DNA of 64,000 nt from Paulownia fortunei (GCA_019321725.1 CM033110.1:20453278-20517277), one strand, 5' to 3'. Numbered from the stretch's first letter, positions 23,820 to 36,394 are shown. The notes: generated by a model from the letters alone, not told the origin. Made by a program: numbers and translations.

Positions 23820-25960
23820 AATAGTTTTGGGTTCGCGCGATTCCGGAAAACGTACACGCAGTGGGATTTAAAATTTTTCAAAAACATAAATATACATTAC
23901 ATCACATATAATTAAAACGAATCCCGAAACCCTTTCGCGATTACTTAGTTGTGCGTTTTCTGATAATTAAAATCAGAAAGTTTCAAAAATTCTTACATTG
24001 ATTTGCACTCCGGCTGAAGTAGGGATTGAAACGATTCAAATCGTTATCCCTACTTGAAAGTATCTCCATGTTTTTCAATTCAAAACCCCTTTGATTGAAA
24101 TCTGATTCGCTTCTAGGATTCCAAATGTTATCCCTCTAACGGTATCCACACCTTGGATGCCCACTCGCAACCGAATCCTATGCCAGTAGTTTTCGATTCG
24201 ATAATTTTATCCCAAAATGATTTTGTTTAAAATAAGAATATACTAACAATTAGTATTTTAGGTGTTTAATTTAATTCTTAATTCAACAATTAAATCAAGA
24301 ATTAAACTAGATAAAAGGTTGGTGAATTTTTGGAAATTAAAAGGAAAGGAGGGACGAATTTTTTGGGATGAAAGAAAACTATTTTTCTTCACAAAAATCT
24401 GCAATTAAAATCCCCATAAAAATATCCAAGAAAATTGTCAATCAAGACTATCACAAGTTCTTTCTATATAGAACTCTTTTTCTTTTTTTATCTCCAACTC
24501 TTTTGCTAAGTTTTCTTATCCCATAAGAACTTTCCTTTTTTCTTATTACCTAATAGAAATTGAATTCTCAATTCAACTTCTTCTAGAAATTGGATTCTCA
24601 ATCCAATTTTCTAACGAGCTTCCTACAAGCCCACACCTAATGGGCCTAGGCCTAAATAATCAATTAAACTCTACTTTAATTGATCCAATTAATTAAATTA
24701 ATTTATTTAATTAATTAGGTCCATCTTACTTAATTGATCCAATTAATTAATTAAATATTCCAATTGGACTTCCTAATCTAATTCAGTCCAATCAATTAAT
24801 CTAATTAATTAATTAAATTAATTCCACACTTGAATTAATTTAAACCTCATTAATTAATCATATTAATTAATTTAATTCAACACTTGGATTAATTTCTAAA
24901 CTAAAAATGAACTTGTCCAAGTTTTGTGTGTGACCCCTTATGTTCACTTTAAACTAGCCGTGGACTCACAACTCTTGTGACTTAATTGAACAATTAATTG
25001 TTCTGATTAATTAATTTAATTAATTAATTCTCATGAAATTAACTCATTAATTCCAACAATCCACAAGATATGGGAAGCATCTAACAATGCATCATAACTC
25101 CTAGTGTAAGGTGAATGTGCGAATCTATTTCAATTACGAATAATATGCAAGCACGGTCCTTCCATCATCTAATCTCTCAATTAAGCCTAGAGCATGGATA
25201 TTGAGTCGATACCCTATTAACTCAATACCTATGTTTCCATTTCTAATAGTTTGACTCGATGATGAATAATTAGAAAACCCCACGTCTAATTTTCATCCAA
25301 CCTTGGCCAAAGATTTTAGAGTCAACTACAGTGAAACACATAGGAGATTCACCTATTCATCTAGATAGGTGATGAATCATTTGTTGACCACTCATTAATC
25401 TCCATACATGAAGATGTTATACCCAATATAAACCTCTTGTGATTGTCATGCAATCGAAAATATATCAAAGTACAACATGTCATATACAAGGTTACCATGG
25501 TGTTTCAAGTCCAAGGACTAATTCTTGCACTATCGTAATGAGAAAATTCTCATTCGACAATAGAATATTTCCAATTGGGAATTTTCAGGTGTAGTTGTTT
25601 AGTGTACTTATTTCCAACAAGCACCCGTATACATGCACTAGTGTCTCCACACCAATACCTATAGAACTAGGCATCCTCCTTTCGAACTTGCATCGTATGC
25701 GCAAGTTTCAACGGGATCAATAATGTCCCATCTCATTAATCCTTAATTTGGAACATTTTAAGATCACATCCTTAGAGGCATCTTCCACAATTATTATCAT
25801 ATGCGCAACCATGCCCCATAACTATGTGTGATCTAAGAACTTTATCTAATTCTATGATAAATTTAAGATAAAGATTGCCATTTAAATGATATTAATATAA
25901 ATAAAAATAATTCGCAAGATTATAAGAATAGCTAAAACAATTGGCACGTCGGACACTACT
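23820..25960 (-). mobile_element. Probable Copia-type LTR retrotransposon relic (LTR plus internal remnant)
   Basis: Read on the minus strand, a typical Copia-like LTR start (TGTTGGAAATAAG) lies at 25619. Sequence continues to about 23827, where a plus-strand TGGG could mark the other LTR end (CCCA). The roughly 1.8-kb body is rich in TTAATTAATTAA blocks (24640-25030). Sequence at 25620-25960 (starting AGCACCCGTATACATGCACTAGTG on the plus strand) would be the end of the internal region. There is no gag-pol coding sequence, so it would be a dead solo LTR with a stub. Outer limits are uncertain and I could not confirm a target-site duplication. Confidence 0.45.
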
Positions 25961-26863
25961 CTAACAAATAGATACCAATATTTGAAATTGTTTGTTTTTT
26001 AACTTTGTTGATTGTCATTACAAAATAAAGTTTTATATGAAATTATTTACGTTTAAATTGAAATGGATAACCTTCGTTGTAAGCTGACGAAATTGACAAT
26101 ATAGGTATAAAAACAAGTTTTTCACTGTGTTGCCAAAACATAATTTCTGCATCAGTTCTTTTTCTTGTTACCTGTGGATTTTATTCATAACTTTGTAATT
26201 ATATGGTATAAGAGTGGCATTGTCATTTTGCTGCACTTGCTTTTTCCAATTCTCCAACTGTTACGACATCTTATTCTGCCACATAAAGCTCATCACTAGA
26301 CATATTTGAATTGCTACATTGTGAGGTCAAACATTGTCGTGATTTCACGTATTTCATACTTAAATATGGTTTATTCAAATTTTATCAGACTCTCATCAAG
26401 AAAATACTAAGTGGGATCTTGATGAACTTTTCCTAAATTCTGGTTGTTAAGCTCAGTTCAGCAGTGAGTCAAATTGAAGAATCGCATGGATTATTGAAAT
26501 CAAAGTAATGTTTGGGAATTACTGGAAGAACTTTTCTCTTTCCTTCTAATGATTATTTCAGTGCGATCACGAATTACTCCTTATTTTTCAACTTTAGTTA
26601 CTACATACAAATCACAAAAACGCAAGAAAAAATTGCAGGTAAATAATGTTAACAATGACAGAGTCGTTTCATTTCTGTGAACTTACAGATGTTTTGCTGT
26701 TTTAGCTGCTACTGATATACGTTTTTATCTGTAGAAGACTAAAGATGTCAAAATGGAAAATTTTCTACGTCATATGAATTGGTCTTAAGTTACAGGCGTT
26801 GCCTGTGTCTCATCCCACCATTTTGTGAGGAAATAGTAGTAAAAAGTTGAATTGCTTCATACT
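25961..26863. other. Intergenic; no gene seen
   Basis: AT-rich sequence between the LTR-like relic and the peptide gene; nothing recognised. Confidence 0.5.
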
Positions 26864-27094
26864 TCACTTGTGGCCACTGCCCCTGCCATTGGGACCGGAA
26901 GCTTGAGTATACGCATGGCAAGTTTCGTTGTAACGGCGGCCTTTTATTTCGTTAGATGAATTCCATTCTGAAAATAGCTCAACACCATTCTTGACAGCTG
27001 AAGTCGAACGAAGAGCCCTTGACTGTACAAAACTAGGATTTCTGCAAGCAAGAATTGTCAAGAAAAACAATACTATTGAACTAGAGAATTTCAT
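26864..27094 (-). CDS. PIP-like secreted signalling peptide precursor
   Basis: This is a 76-residue open frame with an ATG start. Residues 1-24 are a clear signal peptide (basic start, then SSSIVLFFLTILA). A variable basic/acidic middle follows, and the end is SGPNGRGSGHK. The core SGPNGRGSGH (66-75) aligns residue for residue with the SGPSxRGxGH core of PAMP-induced peptides (PIP1/PIP2), which are secreted, processed and perceived by the LRR kinase RLK7 to amplify immunity in Arabidopsis. The order signal peptide, variable region, C-terminal core is the family norm, as is the small size. One extra Lys follows the usual terminal His. Odd points are Asn in place of the third-position Ser of SGPS and a single Cys at residue 59. 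Alternative: another small SGP-rich peptide family such as IDA/CEP-like. Confidence 0.75.
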   Translation of the reverse strand: MKFSSSIVLFFLTILACRNPSFVQSRALRSTSAVKNGVELFSEWNSSNEIKGRRYNETCHAYTQASGPNGRGSGHK

Positions 27095-27891
27095 GGTTGA
27101 TTTGGTATGATATTATCAGTCCGACGATTCCAATTTGTAGCCTCACTTTAAAGAACTGTAGAATGAGTTGGAGAATAAGAATGTTATGTTTAGTTATATT
27201 TCAACTTGATGTTTGGTTGGCCACGGAGCTTTGCTTGATGGGACCTCATCAGATACGGTTTAATATTTGACTATGGACTGTTCTGGTTTACTACTTTATT
27301 AAGCTTGTAAGTGTTAATTATCATGATTAAGCTAGACAATCACAGTATTAACATTTCAGTAACCTTTCACCCTTCTTGTGGACTAAGATTGCACAACTGG
27401 ATAACTTCATGCAATTTCCAGAGTGAAAATGCTGGTATGGGTATGAATAAAATCGTCCTGAGTCGTCAAAATAGGAATATAGAAAATTTGAAAATCAAGA
27501 AAATTGGTTATCAAAATCAAGCCATGATTTCCCGAGATTGGAAAAAGGAATCAACTTGTCAAATAGGGAACTTCATAGTTGGTTAAGTCTTTAAGCTAAT
27601 AGCACATATTGGACAAACAAATGTTGCTTGACTCAGGCATAAACTGCATGTGACCCTTAGACTAATCCGCTCCCTATGATATGAAATTATTGCACATTAA
27701 TTTCAGACAAATTCCCCGTGAGCTGAAAGCCGGAAACTGCGGATGTACTAATGCAACTTCAGTCAAAGGTCAGCGCCTCAGAATGGCAGATTTACAGGAT
27801 TTAGTAGCAAATGTGTTTATTTTTAAGGTTGTTTTCCTTTTTACCTGCATGCCTGTCCAAGAAACACATTTACTTGGTTTAAATTAAAGAG
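27095..27891. other. Upstream side of the PIP-like gene; no other gene seen
   Basis: AT-rich sequence with short open frames that match nothing I know. Confidence 0.5.
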
Positions 27892-29097
27892 TAAATCTCA
27901 TTTTATTTTATTTTATTTTTATTGAGTATTAATTTATTTTTTTATATTTTTAATTATCTCGTTTTATTCTTTTGTACTTTTATTCTATCTCATTTCACCC
28001 CTTTATACTCTTATTGTATCATTTTGCCTATGTACTTTAAAATAATTAATCAAATTACCCTTACCTATTATTTATAATAAAAATACTTTACAATATTCTA
28101 AAATTAACAGATTTATATTTATGTTCTAATATTTTTTTCAATTTGATTAATTAATACTTGACATTAAATTAATTTACAATTTTATTGTATTTAAATTTTA
28201 ATAGTTAATTTTAATTTAAAATAATTCCTATCAAATTAGTACACAGTAGAATATTTTTTTATCATCTAATACAATTTACTTAAGAATTTTCAACTCAATA
28301 CAAATTAAAAATATATATAAATTATTTTAAAATAAAATCTTACTAAATGCATAAAACATTAGTAATAATTTTTTTTATTAATAGAATTATCATAAGTTCA
28401 TAGATACTATGTTAAATTCAAAAATAATTATTATAATCAAGTAATAGTAATAAAATTAATTAGTAAAATTATTATTATTTTTTAAATAGAACATAGTATC
28501 TATTAAATTATGATAATTTGACTATTTATAATTTATTTAATGGTATTAAATTATACCTAAAAATAACTTTTTTTTTAATTTAATATTATTTTTATGAAAT
28601 TTTAATAATTCCATTAACATTGAGAAATTTATTACTAATACTTTATGTATTTAAAAAAATACTTTTTAGAAATATGTTATATGTTTTTATATTTATGATA
28701 AGTAAAAAATTTATAAGTAAAATGTATTAGTTAATAAAAAATATCATACAATATAGAAATTTAATAGGAACTAAATTTATAAGAAATAGTTATTAAACTT
28801 TAAGAATAATAAAATTTAAAATAAATTTAATGTTAAGTATTATTAATTAAGTTGAAAAAATAATATAAATATAAACCTATTAGTTTTAGAACTTTTTAAA
28901 TTAATTTTAGTATAAATAATAGGTAATGGTAATTTAGTTAATTTTTTTAAAGTATAAAACGTTAAAGTAAGACAATAAGAGTATAAATGAGTAAAGTGAA
29001 ATAAAATTAAAATATAAATTAATAAAATAAAATAATTAAAAATATAAAGAGATAAAGTGATATTCATAAACAATAAATAAAAATAAAATGAGATTTA
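27892..29097. mobile_element. 1.2-kb fold-back element with arms spanning nearly its full length
   Basis: The left end TAAATCTCATTTTATTTT is matched in reverse complement by the right end (29080-29097). Pairing continues inward: TATACTCTTATTGT, ATTACCCTTACCTATTATTTATA, ACTTGACATTAAATT and AACATTAGTAATAA on the left have close inverse partners on the right. Near the centre (about 28390-28520) ATAGATACTATGTT faces AACATAGTATCTAT. The whole unit can therefore fold as one imperfect hairpin centred near 28.5 kb. A terminal TA on each side could be a TA target duplication, as in Tc1/mariner-type MITEs; that is inference. There is no transposase. Confidence 0.8.
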
Positions 29098-31535
29098 TGA
29101 GTCGGGGGGCTAGGCAGAAATGGGCTAATTCTCAGCCAGATTGAACTAAAAGGAATAGGCTCCATTACTTCGAAGGCCCGCAAGAATAAAACTAGGGGCT
29201 TGCCAGAAAGTCAGAATTTAATTTGGGCGGCTGGGTCTCGGAAATTAAAATTTCATGAATTCATGTATTTTTATTATCAATAATAAAGTATTAATTGATT
29301 ATGTTAAATTTTATCACAAGTATAACAATAACAACAATTATGTCTAAATTATCACAGTTAAAAACTAATAACAATACAAGATTATCACATGTGGCATTTT
29401 CTGCTATTTTCAGACCATTATACATGTATTATTACTAATTTTAATAGTATAATTTATGTAAAATGTTATGCAAGAATGTGCACCACAAGTAATGATCATC
29501 TGTTTTCGCTCCTCCTCCTCTTACTAGATAACTTGTAAAAGATGTTGTATTGACCCGCATAAGAACTTTGGTACTCAAATCAATAGATATTTTTGGAGAG
29601 AAGATAAAAATATATAGAAATATTTATATAAGTGATAAATGAAAAGTGTAACCTGTAGAATGAGGTGAATTTATTTATTTATAAATATCAAAATAAGGAT
29701 AAAAGAGAAATTTTAATTTGTTACAACTGATTACTGTACACGTATTCACATTTTTTTATTTATCCTAAATAAAATTCGTTATTATTTTTCAATTATAACT
29801 GTTTAATCCTGATTTTCTACGTAAATTTATTCGATCTAACGAACTGTAAATCCTTCGATACGAGATAATCTTACATTTTAAATAGGTTTTACAATACATA
29901 ACTTTTACAATGTGCATAACAAGTAGGATTATTTTTTCAAGTAGATTATAAATCGCTCGCCTATGGAATTCCAATATAGTTGATCTTGGATGGACGTGCC
30001 GAGGGACTCACCGAAGAGACACCTAATTAAACGTTGAAGTCGATTGCTAAATTGATTGTACATTTCCTACTTATTTATTTATTTTTTAATAAATAAAAAA
30101 GAATTAAAAAAGATAGTAGCCGTGAGGCAACTCCAAGGGCCATCCTCAAGCCAAAAGTAGGGGGGTTGGAAAAGGACCCACGCCGCACAAAAACTTGAAC
30201 TGCTTTAGTTTGGAAGTTTGCTAGTGTGCAACTGTTGTTGGTGCTTTATTTTATATTCACTTTATGTCTTTTGTAGGTTTAGTTTATTATTAATATTAAA
30301 ATTATTGTCATTGTCTAGTTATAGATAGTATCCAAGTGATGTTACTGTTTACCTGAATTTAAGTATTGGTAAACATATTACCAATTGACCATATGTTGTA
30401 GTGTTCAAATCCATTAGTGGTAGGTGGGATAGTCTTTTAGACTTGAGGTTTTTAATTATTAAAGCAATTATTTGAAATCAATATAACTTTCATGATTGAA
30501 AGAGAATTTGAACAAATTTGTTCTTTGAAGAATTTTAAATTCTTCGATTGTTTTTATAAACATTATACGCCATTTTATTATATTTAAAAAGATTTGATTA
30601 AGAATTTTAAATCCTAGGCGTCTTTTAACTAAAAATCCAAGATTTTGCAACAATACAAAGTTACTCAACTAAAGAATGAAGTTTGATTGATTTGTTTAAT
30701 GTTTTGAATTTTATAATACGTTGCAATAATCCAAATTATACACTAAATTTAATAGTATGAATTAAGTTAAATTAATTCCATCCAAAAATTTCGAAGCCAC
30801 CATGTAGTCGGATATGTAGTAGGATGGGATTGAACAAGAGAACATCATTGATATCTTAAGAAATTTGAAGTGCAAAAATTTATTTCAAAATACTAGGAAA
30901 ATAAGTAAGTATCCACACCGTGGCTCAAACAACTGAATTTTTAAGTGAAAAATGACCTCACTGGGTGTATGGACTCATGGCAACTGTCTCATTTAATACG
31001 ATATTTGGACAATAAATATATATACATATTGAATGCAGCATTTACAATACCAATATATGTTTTAGGATAAACCAGTGACCTCATGTAGGAGAATCCGAGG
31101 GAGTACTTTTGAATGTTCATTGGGCAGCCATTGGCAAAAATTTCAAGATACTCAAGTCCATTTGCCAATAGAATGAAGTCCCTTCTCCTCAATACATGCA
31201 TCAAAAACCGTTGGAATTGGAAATGGCCCCCGTTACATCCTTAGCAATAAAACAAAGCCCAGCAGCCTGGAATTAACATAAGGCACGCTGTACTGTGAAT
31301 GCTTCCTTAGTTTGAAGAAGGCGACAATTTACATAGAAAAATAAACAATTTCTTGTTCTAACAGTGAGAGACAAGCACCCCAGAAAAACAGGCTCAAAAA
31401 TGAAGTCTTCCAAAGATTTATTTACATATGTCGCAGCCTGTATATCTATTCAAATAGCAAAGGAAAAACTCCTCCACATACAAAAATTCAGTTCAAAGAT
31501 CTAAAACTTTTTCTCTGAATTTGAACTGCGTTTCA
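29098..31535. other. AT-rich intergenic DNA; no gene seen
   Basis: A short less AT-rich patch follows the fold-back element (29100-29250). I find no supported coding region. Confidence 0.5.
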
Positions 31536-31844
31536 ATGTTTCAGCCATTTCAACTAGCATTTAAATATTTCATTCCCATTTCTATTTTCTTCTTGATCAT
31601 ATACTTCGCAACTGAAGTAGAGGGACATAGGCCACTTAATCTTGATCTTGATTCATCGTCCCTCAGTCAAGAGGGTTTGCCTTTTCCATTAGACAAGCGT
31701 ATTCAGGACCAAGCCGCCGTGGACCAGGCCATCGATGAAAGAATTAGTAGCTGCTACCATGAATTTATTTTTTATCAGTACAGTTCTGGTTCGTGGCTAC
31801 AAAGCTTTGTTATGGAGCTTATTTCCTGGCTCTGGCTGGCATAG
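31536..31844 (+). CDS. Possible small secreted protein, unrecognised
   Basis: A 102-residue open frame starts at an ATG. The first 30 residues look like a signal peptide: a hydrophobic core FIPISIFFLIIYFA followed by TEVEG. Then comes an acidic stretch (LDLDSSSLSQEGLPFPLDKR), a charged helix-like segment (QDQAAVDQAIDERISSC) and a tail of aromatic and hydrophobic residues ending SWLWLA. There are no repeats and one Cys. It lies between two genes for secreted peptides, which adds some weight. I do not recognise a family. The hydrophobic tail is unusual for a secreted peptide and could mean that a splice or frame difference replaces the 3' end. Confidence 0.35.
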   Translation: MFQPFQLAFKYFIPISIFFLIIYFATEVEGHRPLNLDLDSSSLSQEGLPFPLDKRIQDQAAVDQAIDERISSCYHEFIFYQYSSGSWLQSFVMELISWLWLA

Positions 31845-33203
31845 CACGGCGTTGGTGATGCAACTGCTGCAAAATTTATTAGTTGCTTGAACAAAATTGT
31901 TTTATATTTGTTCTATTTTTTAAGTTCTTACAAGTTCAGTGAATAATAACAGCAGGTAGTTTAGGAGGATTCCAGAGATGTTTTACAGTGGGCATGAATG
32001 ATGGTTAGAATTAGATTAGTCGCTCAAATTTTGATATTTTGCAAGAAAAAGCGTGTTGAAAAGGTTTGTGTTACTCATTGTTTCATAGGTACTCGTTAAT
32101 GAAGAAGGAAAAGAAAGGATGTGATTTATGTTGTTGTTTATTGTTGGGAAAAGTAGCAACACCTTAAAAATAGTTATGTTCAAAAACCCAAATATTGTGG
32201 ACTTTCGTCTAGACAGCCTAATTATCTGATATTTTTTTCTGACCCAGTGTTGTTCCGAATCCTCTTCCTAATTCCAAATATTGTGGTTTGACTTGATATG
32301 AAATTTTAAATGGAGAATTGAAAAAGTAAATTTTCTTTTTATATTTTTACACAATTAACTTTAAAAATAGTAGATGATTTGGACAAACAAAATGAGATTT
32401 ATATTAGGATATTATGCTAACATGCAAGTTCTGCATACATCAAAATTGATTTTTTTTTTTATTTCCAAATAAGATAGTATAGCAACAATAAACCGGCCAA
32501 AACCACGATATAAGCTCATTCTAGAGAAAAAAAGGAAAAATATTTCTCATAAATAAGGGCAGAATCGAGGAATTAGTAGAGATAGCCAATTTAATTGTAT
32601 ATAATCTTTAATTTATAATAAATTTTACATTACAATTTATTAACTTTTAAAATTCAACGGTTGTGGGCCTCCTAGAGAGCTCCAGTATCACTCAAATGTT
32701 TCGCCAGTTGGGCGCTATTTTGACAGCTGAAGATGGCGCATATTGCGGACTTGTGGCCTTTTGTTCCAATTGTACTTGTTGAAAATTGACCTCTCTAAGG
32801 AAAAATATTACTATACATTCAATTTGAATTTTTTATTATAATTTATGTTGTATTTAATGCATGTTATATATATAAAATTATTTTTTTAAATACATATTTA
32901 AAATTAATTATAAGTATATATCGTGCATATGTGATGATAAGATACAATATAAAATAAAAATAAAAAATCCAAAATACTATATATTTCATCACTAGCCGCC
33001 AAGGACTTCCAATTAAAACATTGTTGAATTCAAACATACCCCAAAATAGAACAGCGTTAACGCAGAATTCAGAATTTCCATTATGCATCAGCCATAGCCA
33101 GAACTAAAGAACCGTAATGCTACATAACTTGGACAAAACTTTCAGAACCTCCCATGCAAGTTTCCCCTAAAATAACTCTCAACTTCTAGTCAAGAATTTT
33201 TAC
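31845..33203. other. Intergenic; no gene seen
   Basis: AT-rich DNA; nothing recognised up to the TATA box of the next gene. Confidence 0.5.
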
Positions 33204-33213
33204 TATATATAAA
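33204..33213 (+). promoter_or_regulatory. TATA box of the repeat-containing peptide gene
   Basis: TATATATAAA lies about 145 bases upstream of the ATG at 33355, consistent with a 5' leader of about 115 bases. Motif and position only. Confidence 0.5.
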
Positions 33214-33354
33214 TTATGCGGCAATCCTCTTTTCATGCAATGCCACAAGCCACTGAGCCTCCCATCTAATCCCAACATACAAAACCATCTCTCCGTTCTT
33301 CCTTTCTCGGGCTACCAGCAGCCTACCTCCCTCTGTCAACAACTCATTTCAAGC

Positions 33355-33645
33355 ATGACCAAAGAAATGAAAAACTTCGGTTTTTTCTTTCTCTTTCTTC
33401 TCATCAGCTCAGTTTTCTTGGCAACCGAGGGCCGTCTTCTATATGCGTCGGAGGCGCAAAGCCCACTGTTTTATCGCCCCGATGCTGTGCCGAGTCCAGG
33501 TGAAGGGCACAAATTGATCAATGCTCCCACACTAGGTGGAATCAAGGGTTCCAGGCGGAGCCCTGGCGAAGGACACAGCCATGCGAATTCTGAAACGTTC
33601 GGAGATATCAAGCGCTCCGGTCCAAGCCCTGGAGCGGGACACTAG
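33355..33645 (+). CDS. Secreted peptide precursor with three GxGH-type repeats (PIP/CEP-like)
   Basis: A 96-residue single-exon precursor. The open frame extends upstream, but the ATG at 33355 puts a classic signal peptide first (FGFFFLFLLISSVFLATEG, about residues 8-26). Three copies of a Ser-Pro-Gly-x-Gly-His core end at residues 52, 74 and 96: PSPGEGH, RSPGEGH and SGPSPGAGH, the last directly before the stop. The preceding segments of copies 2 and 3 also match (LGGIKGS and FGDIKRS). Such cores are typical of the PIP/PIPL and CEP classes, whose mature 10-20-residue peptides are cut out, hydroxylated on Pro and sensed by LRR receptor kinases. The third copy is closest to the PIPL signature SGPS...GxGH. 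The exact family (PIPL versus CEP) is open. Confidence 0.82.
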   Translation: MTKEMKNFGFFFLFLLISSVFLATEGRLLYASEAQSPLFYRPDAVPSPGEGHKLINAPTLGGIKGSRRSPGEGHSHANSETFGDIKRSGPSPGAGH

Positions 33646-36394
33646 ATGGTTGGTGGTGTAAATATATTATATACACGTGTTCACTAGATTGCATGACTAT
33701 CCATAACTCCATTCTTCGTATTAGTTTTGTCACCATAGCTTAATAATTTATATTCTTTTTCTGGAGTTGTGGACTTGTGAGACACAACTTTAGATTCTTT
33801 TGAAGATCTTACCACACATTGGCCAGTGGAATATATATTCTCACTGTATATATATTGTTTGCAATTCTTTTGCATGTAATGGTCTATATTGTTTAGCTTT
33901 GTACTTCAAGCTTGTAAGCAGTGCGTGATCTATGTCAGCAATCAAGAATATTGATTTCAATTTGTTCATATTTTTTAGAATACATGTTTATCTTGTATTT
34001 GATATTACAAATATATGTTAAATGTATTAAATTTTTTTTTCAAACACACATTTGGTGTCAATCATATATACTTAACATGTATTCTTAAAATAAAATATTA
34101 AATTAAAACAAAAAAATTAAAGTAAGAGATTGATGCTCGCTTTCTGTATAACAATCAAATGTAATATAAACATCGTTGCCGGATTTAATACATACATCCG
34201 TGAACCTTTGGTGTTCAAAACATTTATTACCCTTTTAAGGATGGACGGACGAGAAGGGTAGGAGAAGTCTTCAACATCCATTAGAATTTCAATTGAAAGT
34301 CTGAAACGTTACTTGGCGGCATGTGGACGTTAGACCAACACGTAAAATGAGAAAATTGGTCACTTTTTTTATATGTGCATGAGATTTTTGTCCAAAATTT
34401 TGATGAAAATAATCATTGTCCTAACTATATATGCTATTGCTATTATTATTGTTTGAGTTATGGTGCCAAAATGCACAAGCCGTAAGGTGTAGGACAAAAT
34501 TCACACTCCTATTAGTTATTGAACCCGAAAAATACGATTTGCCAAAGATAGTTCTTTATTGCAGTTTCCCTCGAGCTTAATAAAAAGTCCAAGTTCATTC
34601 ACTTCTCCTAAGGGCTATTAAATGAATCACCTTATGCCTCGTTTGTTTGTTTTTTAGTGGGAGTTTTTTAATTTTTTATTATTCTAAAAACACAAATCAT
34701 ATTTGTTTTATTTAATTTAATTAGAAATAATTCATTTTATCTTTTTATTTTTTCAGTCAAAACTTTTCCACAATCTACTCATACCTCACCAGCTCTACAC
34801 AATAAGGACTAACAATTAAACACTCAACTAGACATGTTGAAAATGATCATTCTCAATAAAAAAACAAAAAACAAAAAAACGAGCCCTTATTTTTTCAACT
34901 TTCAGTAGGTGCTTCAATTGGATTCTATTCCTGTAACAGCTATCTTGGTTCCCGTTTACTTTTTCTCAATCTGCAGATGGGTTGGTTTGACTTTCATTTT
35001 CCCGCAGACCGTCCTCTCTTCAGATTTGCTAGGAATAATCTTTGATTTACAATGCCTGAGCTATTACTTGGGTTTATGTTTGATCAAGGTTTCTGCAAAA
35101 GAATGAGTCTTGATTGCTGCATATTATGTCCCTAAAGTCAGCGAAGGAGGGGCCAACAGGAAGGAAACTTGACCCAACAACTGATTCGCATTCCAATCTT
35201 AATTAATTCTAGCTTTGATATCAGGTAGCAAAAGCATTGGTATAGTTGCTGGACCGGCCAGCATGCTGGTGTTCACGGGCTATTTAATGAACTTCCATTT
35301 GTTGTAACTACAGAGTTTCCTTTTACAGCTTAATTTGTTCTCGGTGCTCAAAAAGAGACAAAAACTTTGTGGGCATGCTCATGTTTTTGAACATCAACAT
35401 TACCAAGCCAAAAATATGTGGATCCTATGCAAGTTTAGAACTTGCACCATATGTCTTAAACTTGGCATTGTAAGACATACTGTCTAAATTTTTTAGCACT
35501 CTCTATTTATGCATTCTTGAAAATCAGTAACACTTGACGCTTTTATGCATTCTTTCTTTGATAGTATATACTTCTGGCATCAGTAATACACGGCTACCAC
35601 ATTTTTAACTCATTGCAGGAGAAAAGGTTTAGATGTCATATTTGGGGTTCTGGAAATATCTATGTAGCATATATTAGTATGGTGCCATTGTGAATTTGGA
35701 GAATTATCAGTTCCAGTTGTGCCCCTTGCGCAGCTATTGTTTGTTAAATGAACGAAATCTTGCAGAAATAAATGGCATCACAATCTTCCATTAATTGAGG
35801 AAACTGAAAAGCAATGCACTGTTTCTGATGAAAGTCTCCTTTTTAAATGGTAGGCCAGCAATTTCTTTGTTTTTCTTAAAACCTTTATTTACACATTTTG
35901 TAACTCATCAATTCAACTGTCTATTTTCCAGGAAAGCAAGATCCAGTCTTCTTTAAGCTGGAAATGGCATTTGCTCGTAAAGGATAGTTTACTGCGCATA
36001 GATGCTTGGATTTGATTCTTGCATTTCACCGTATAGATAAATAAATTTATTGCCAAAACAAAACAACGATTGTGTGTGTGAATTTTTTCTTTTCTCCCTC
36101 ATCTCTAGAGCTCCATGAAATTTTCTAGTCATTATTGCCTCCACTCGAAAGTATGTTTTTTAGGCATGCTTCGCTGTAAACATTGAATTGTGTCCAATTC
36201 ACATAGAAGTCTTTGAATATTTTGCAAACTTTCAGTTCATTAAAGGAATTATTTTACAATGGGAACATGAAATATCTATTTCTCAGATAAACGAGCTTCT
36301 TGACATACAATTATTGAAAAACTCTACTGCAGAAGAATTCTTTCTGATGGAATATGAACTAGAATTTGATGGTATATATAGTTGTCATCACCTG
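33646..36394. other. Intergenic; no gene seen
   Basis: Contains short open frames without recognisable motifs. The region from about 35200 on is less AT-rich but shows no coding pattern that I can defend. Confidence 0.5.
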
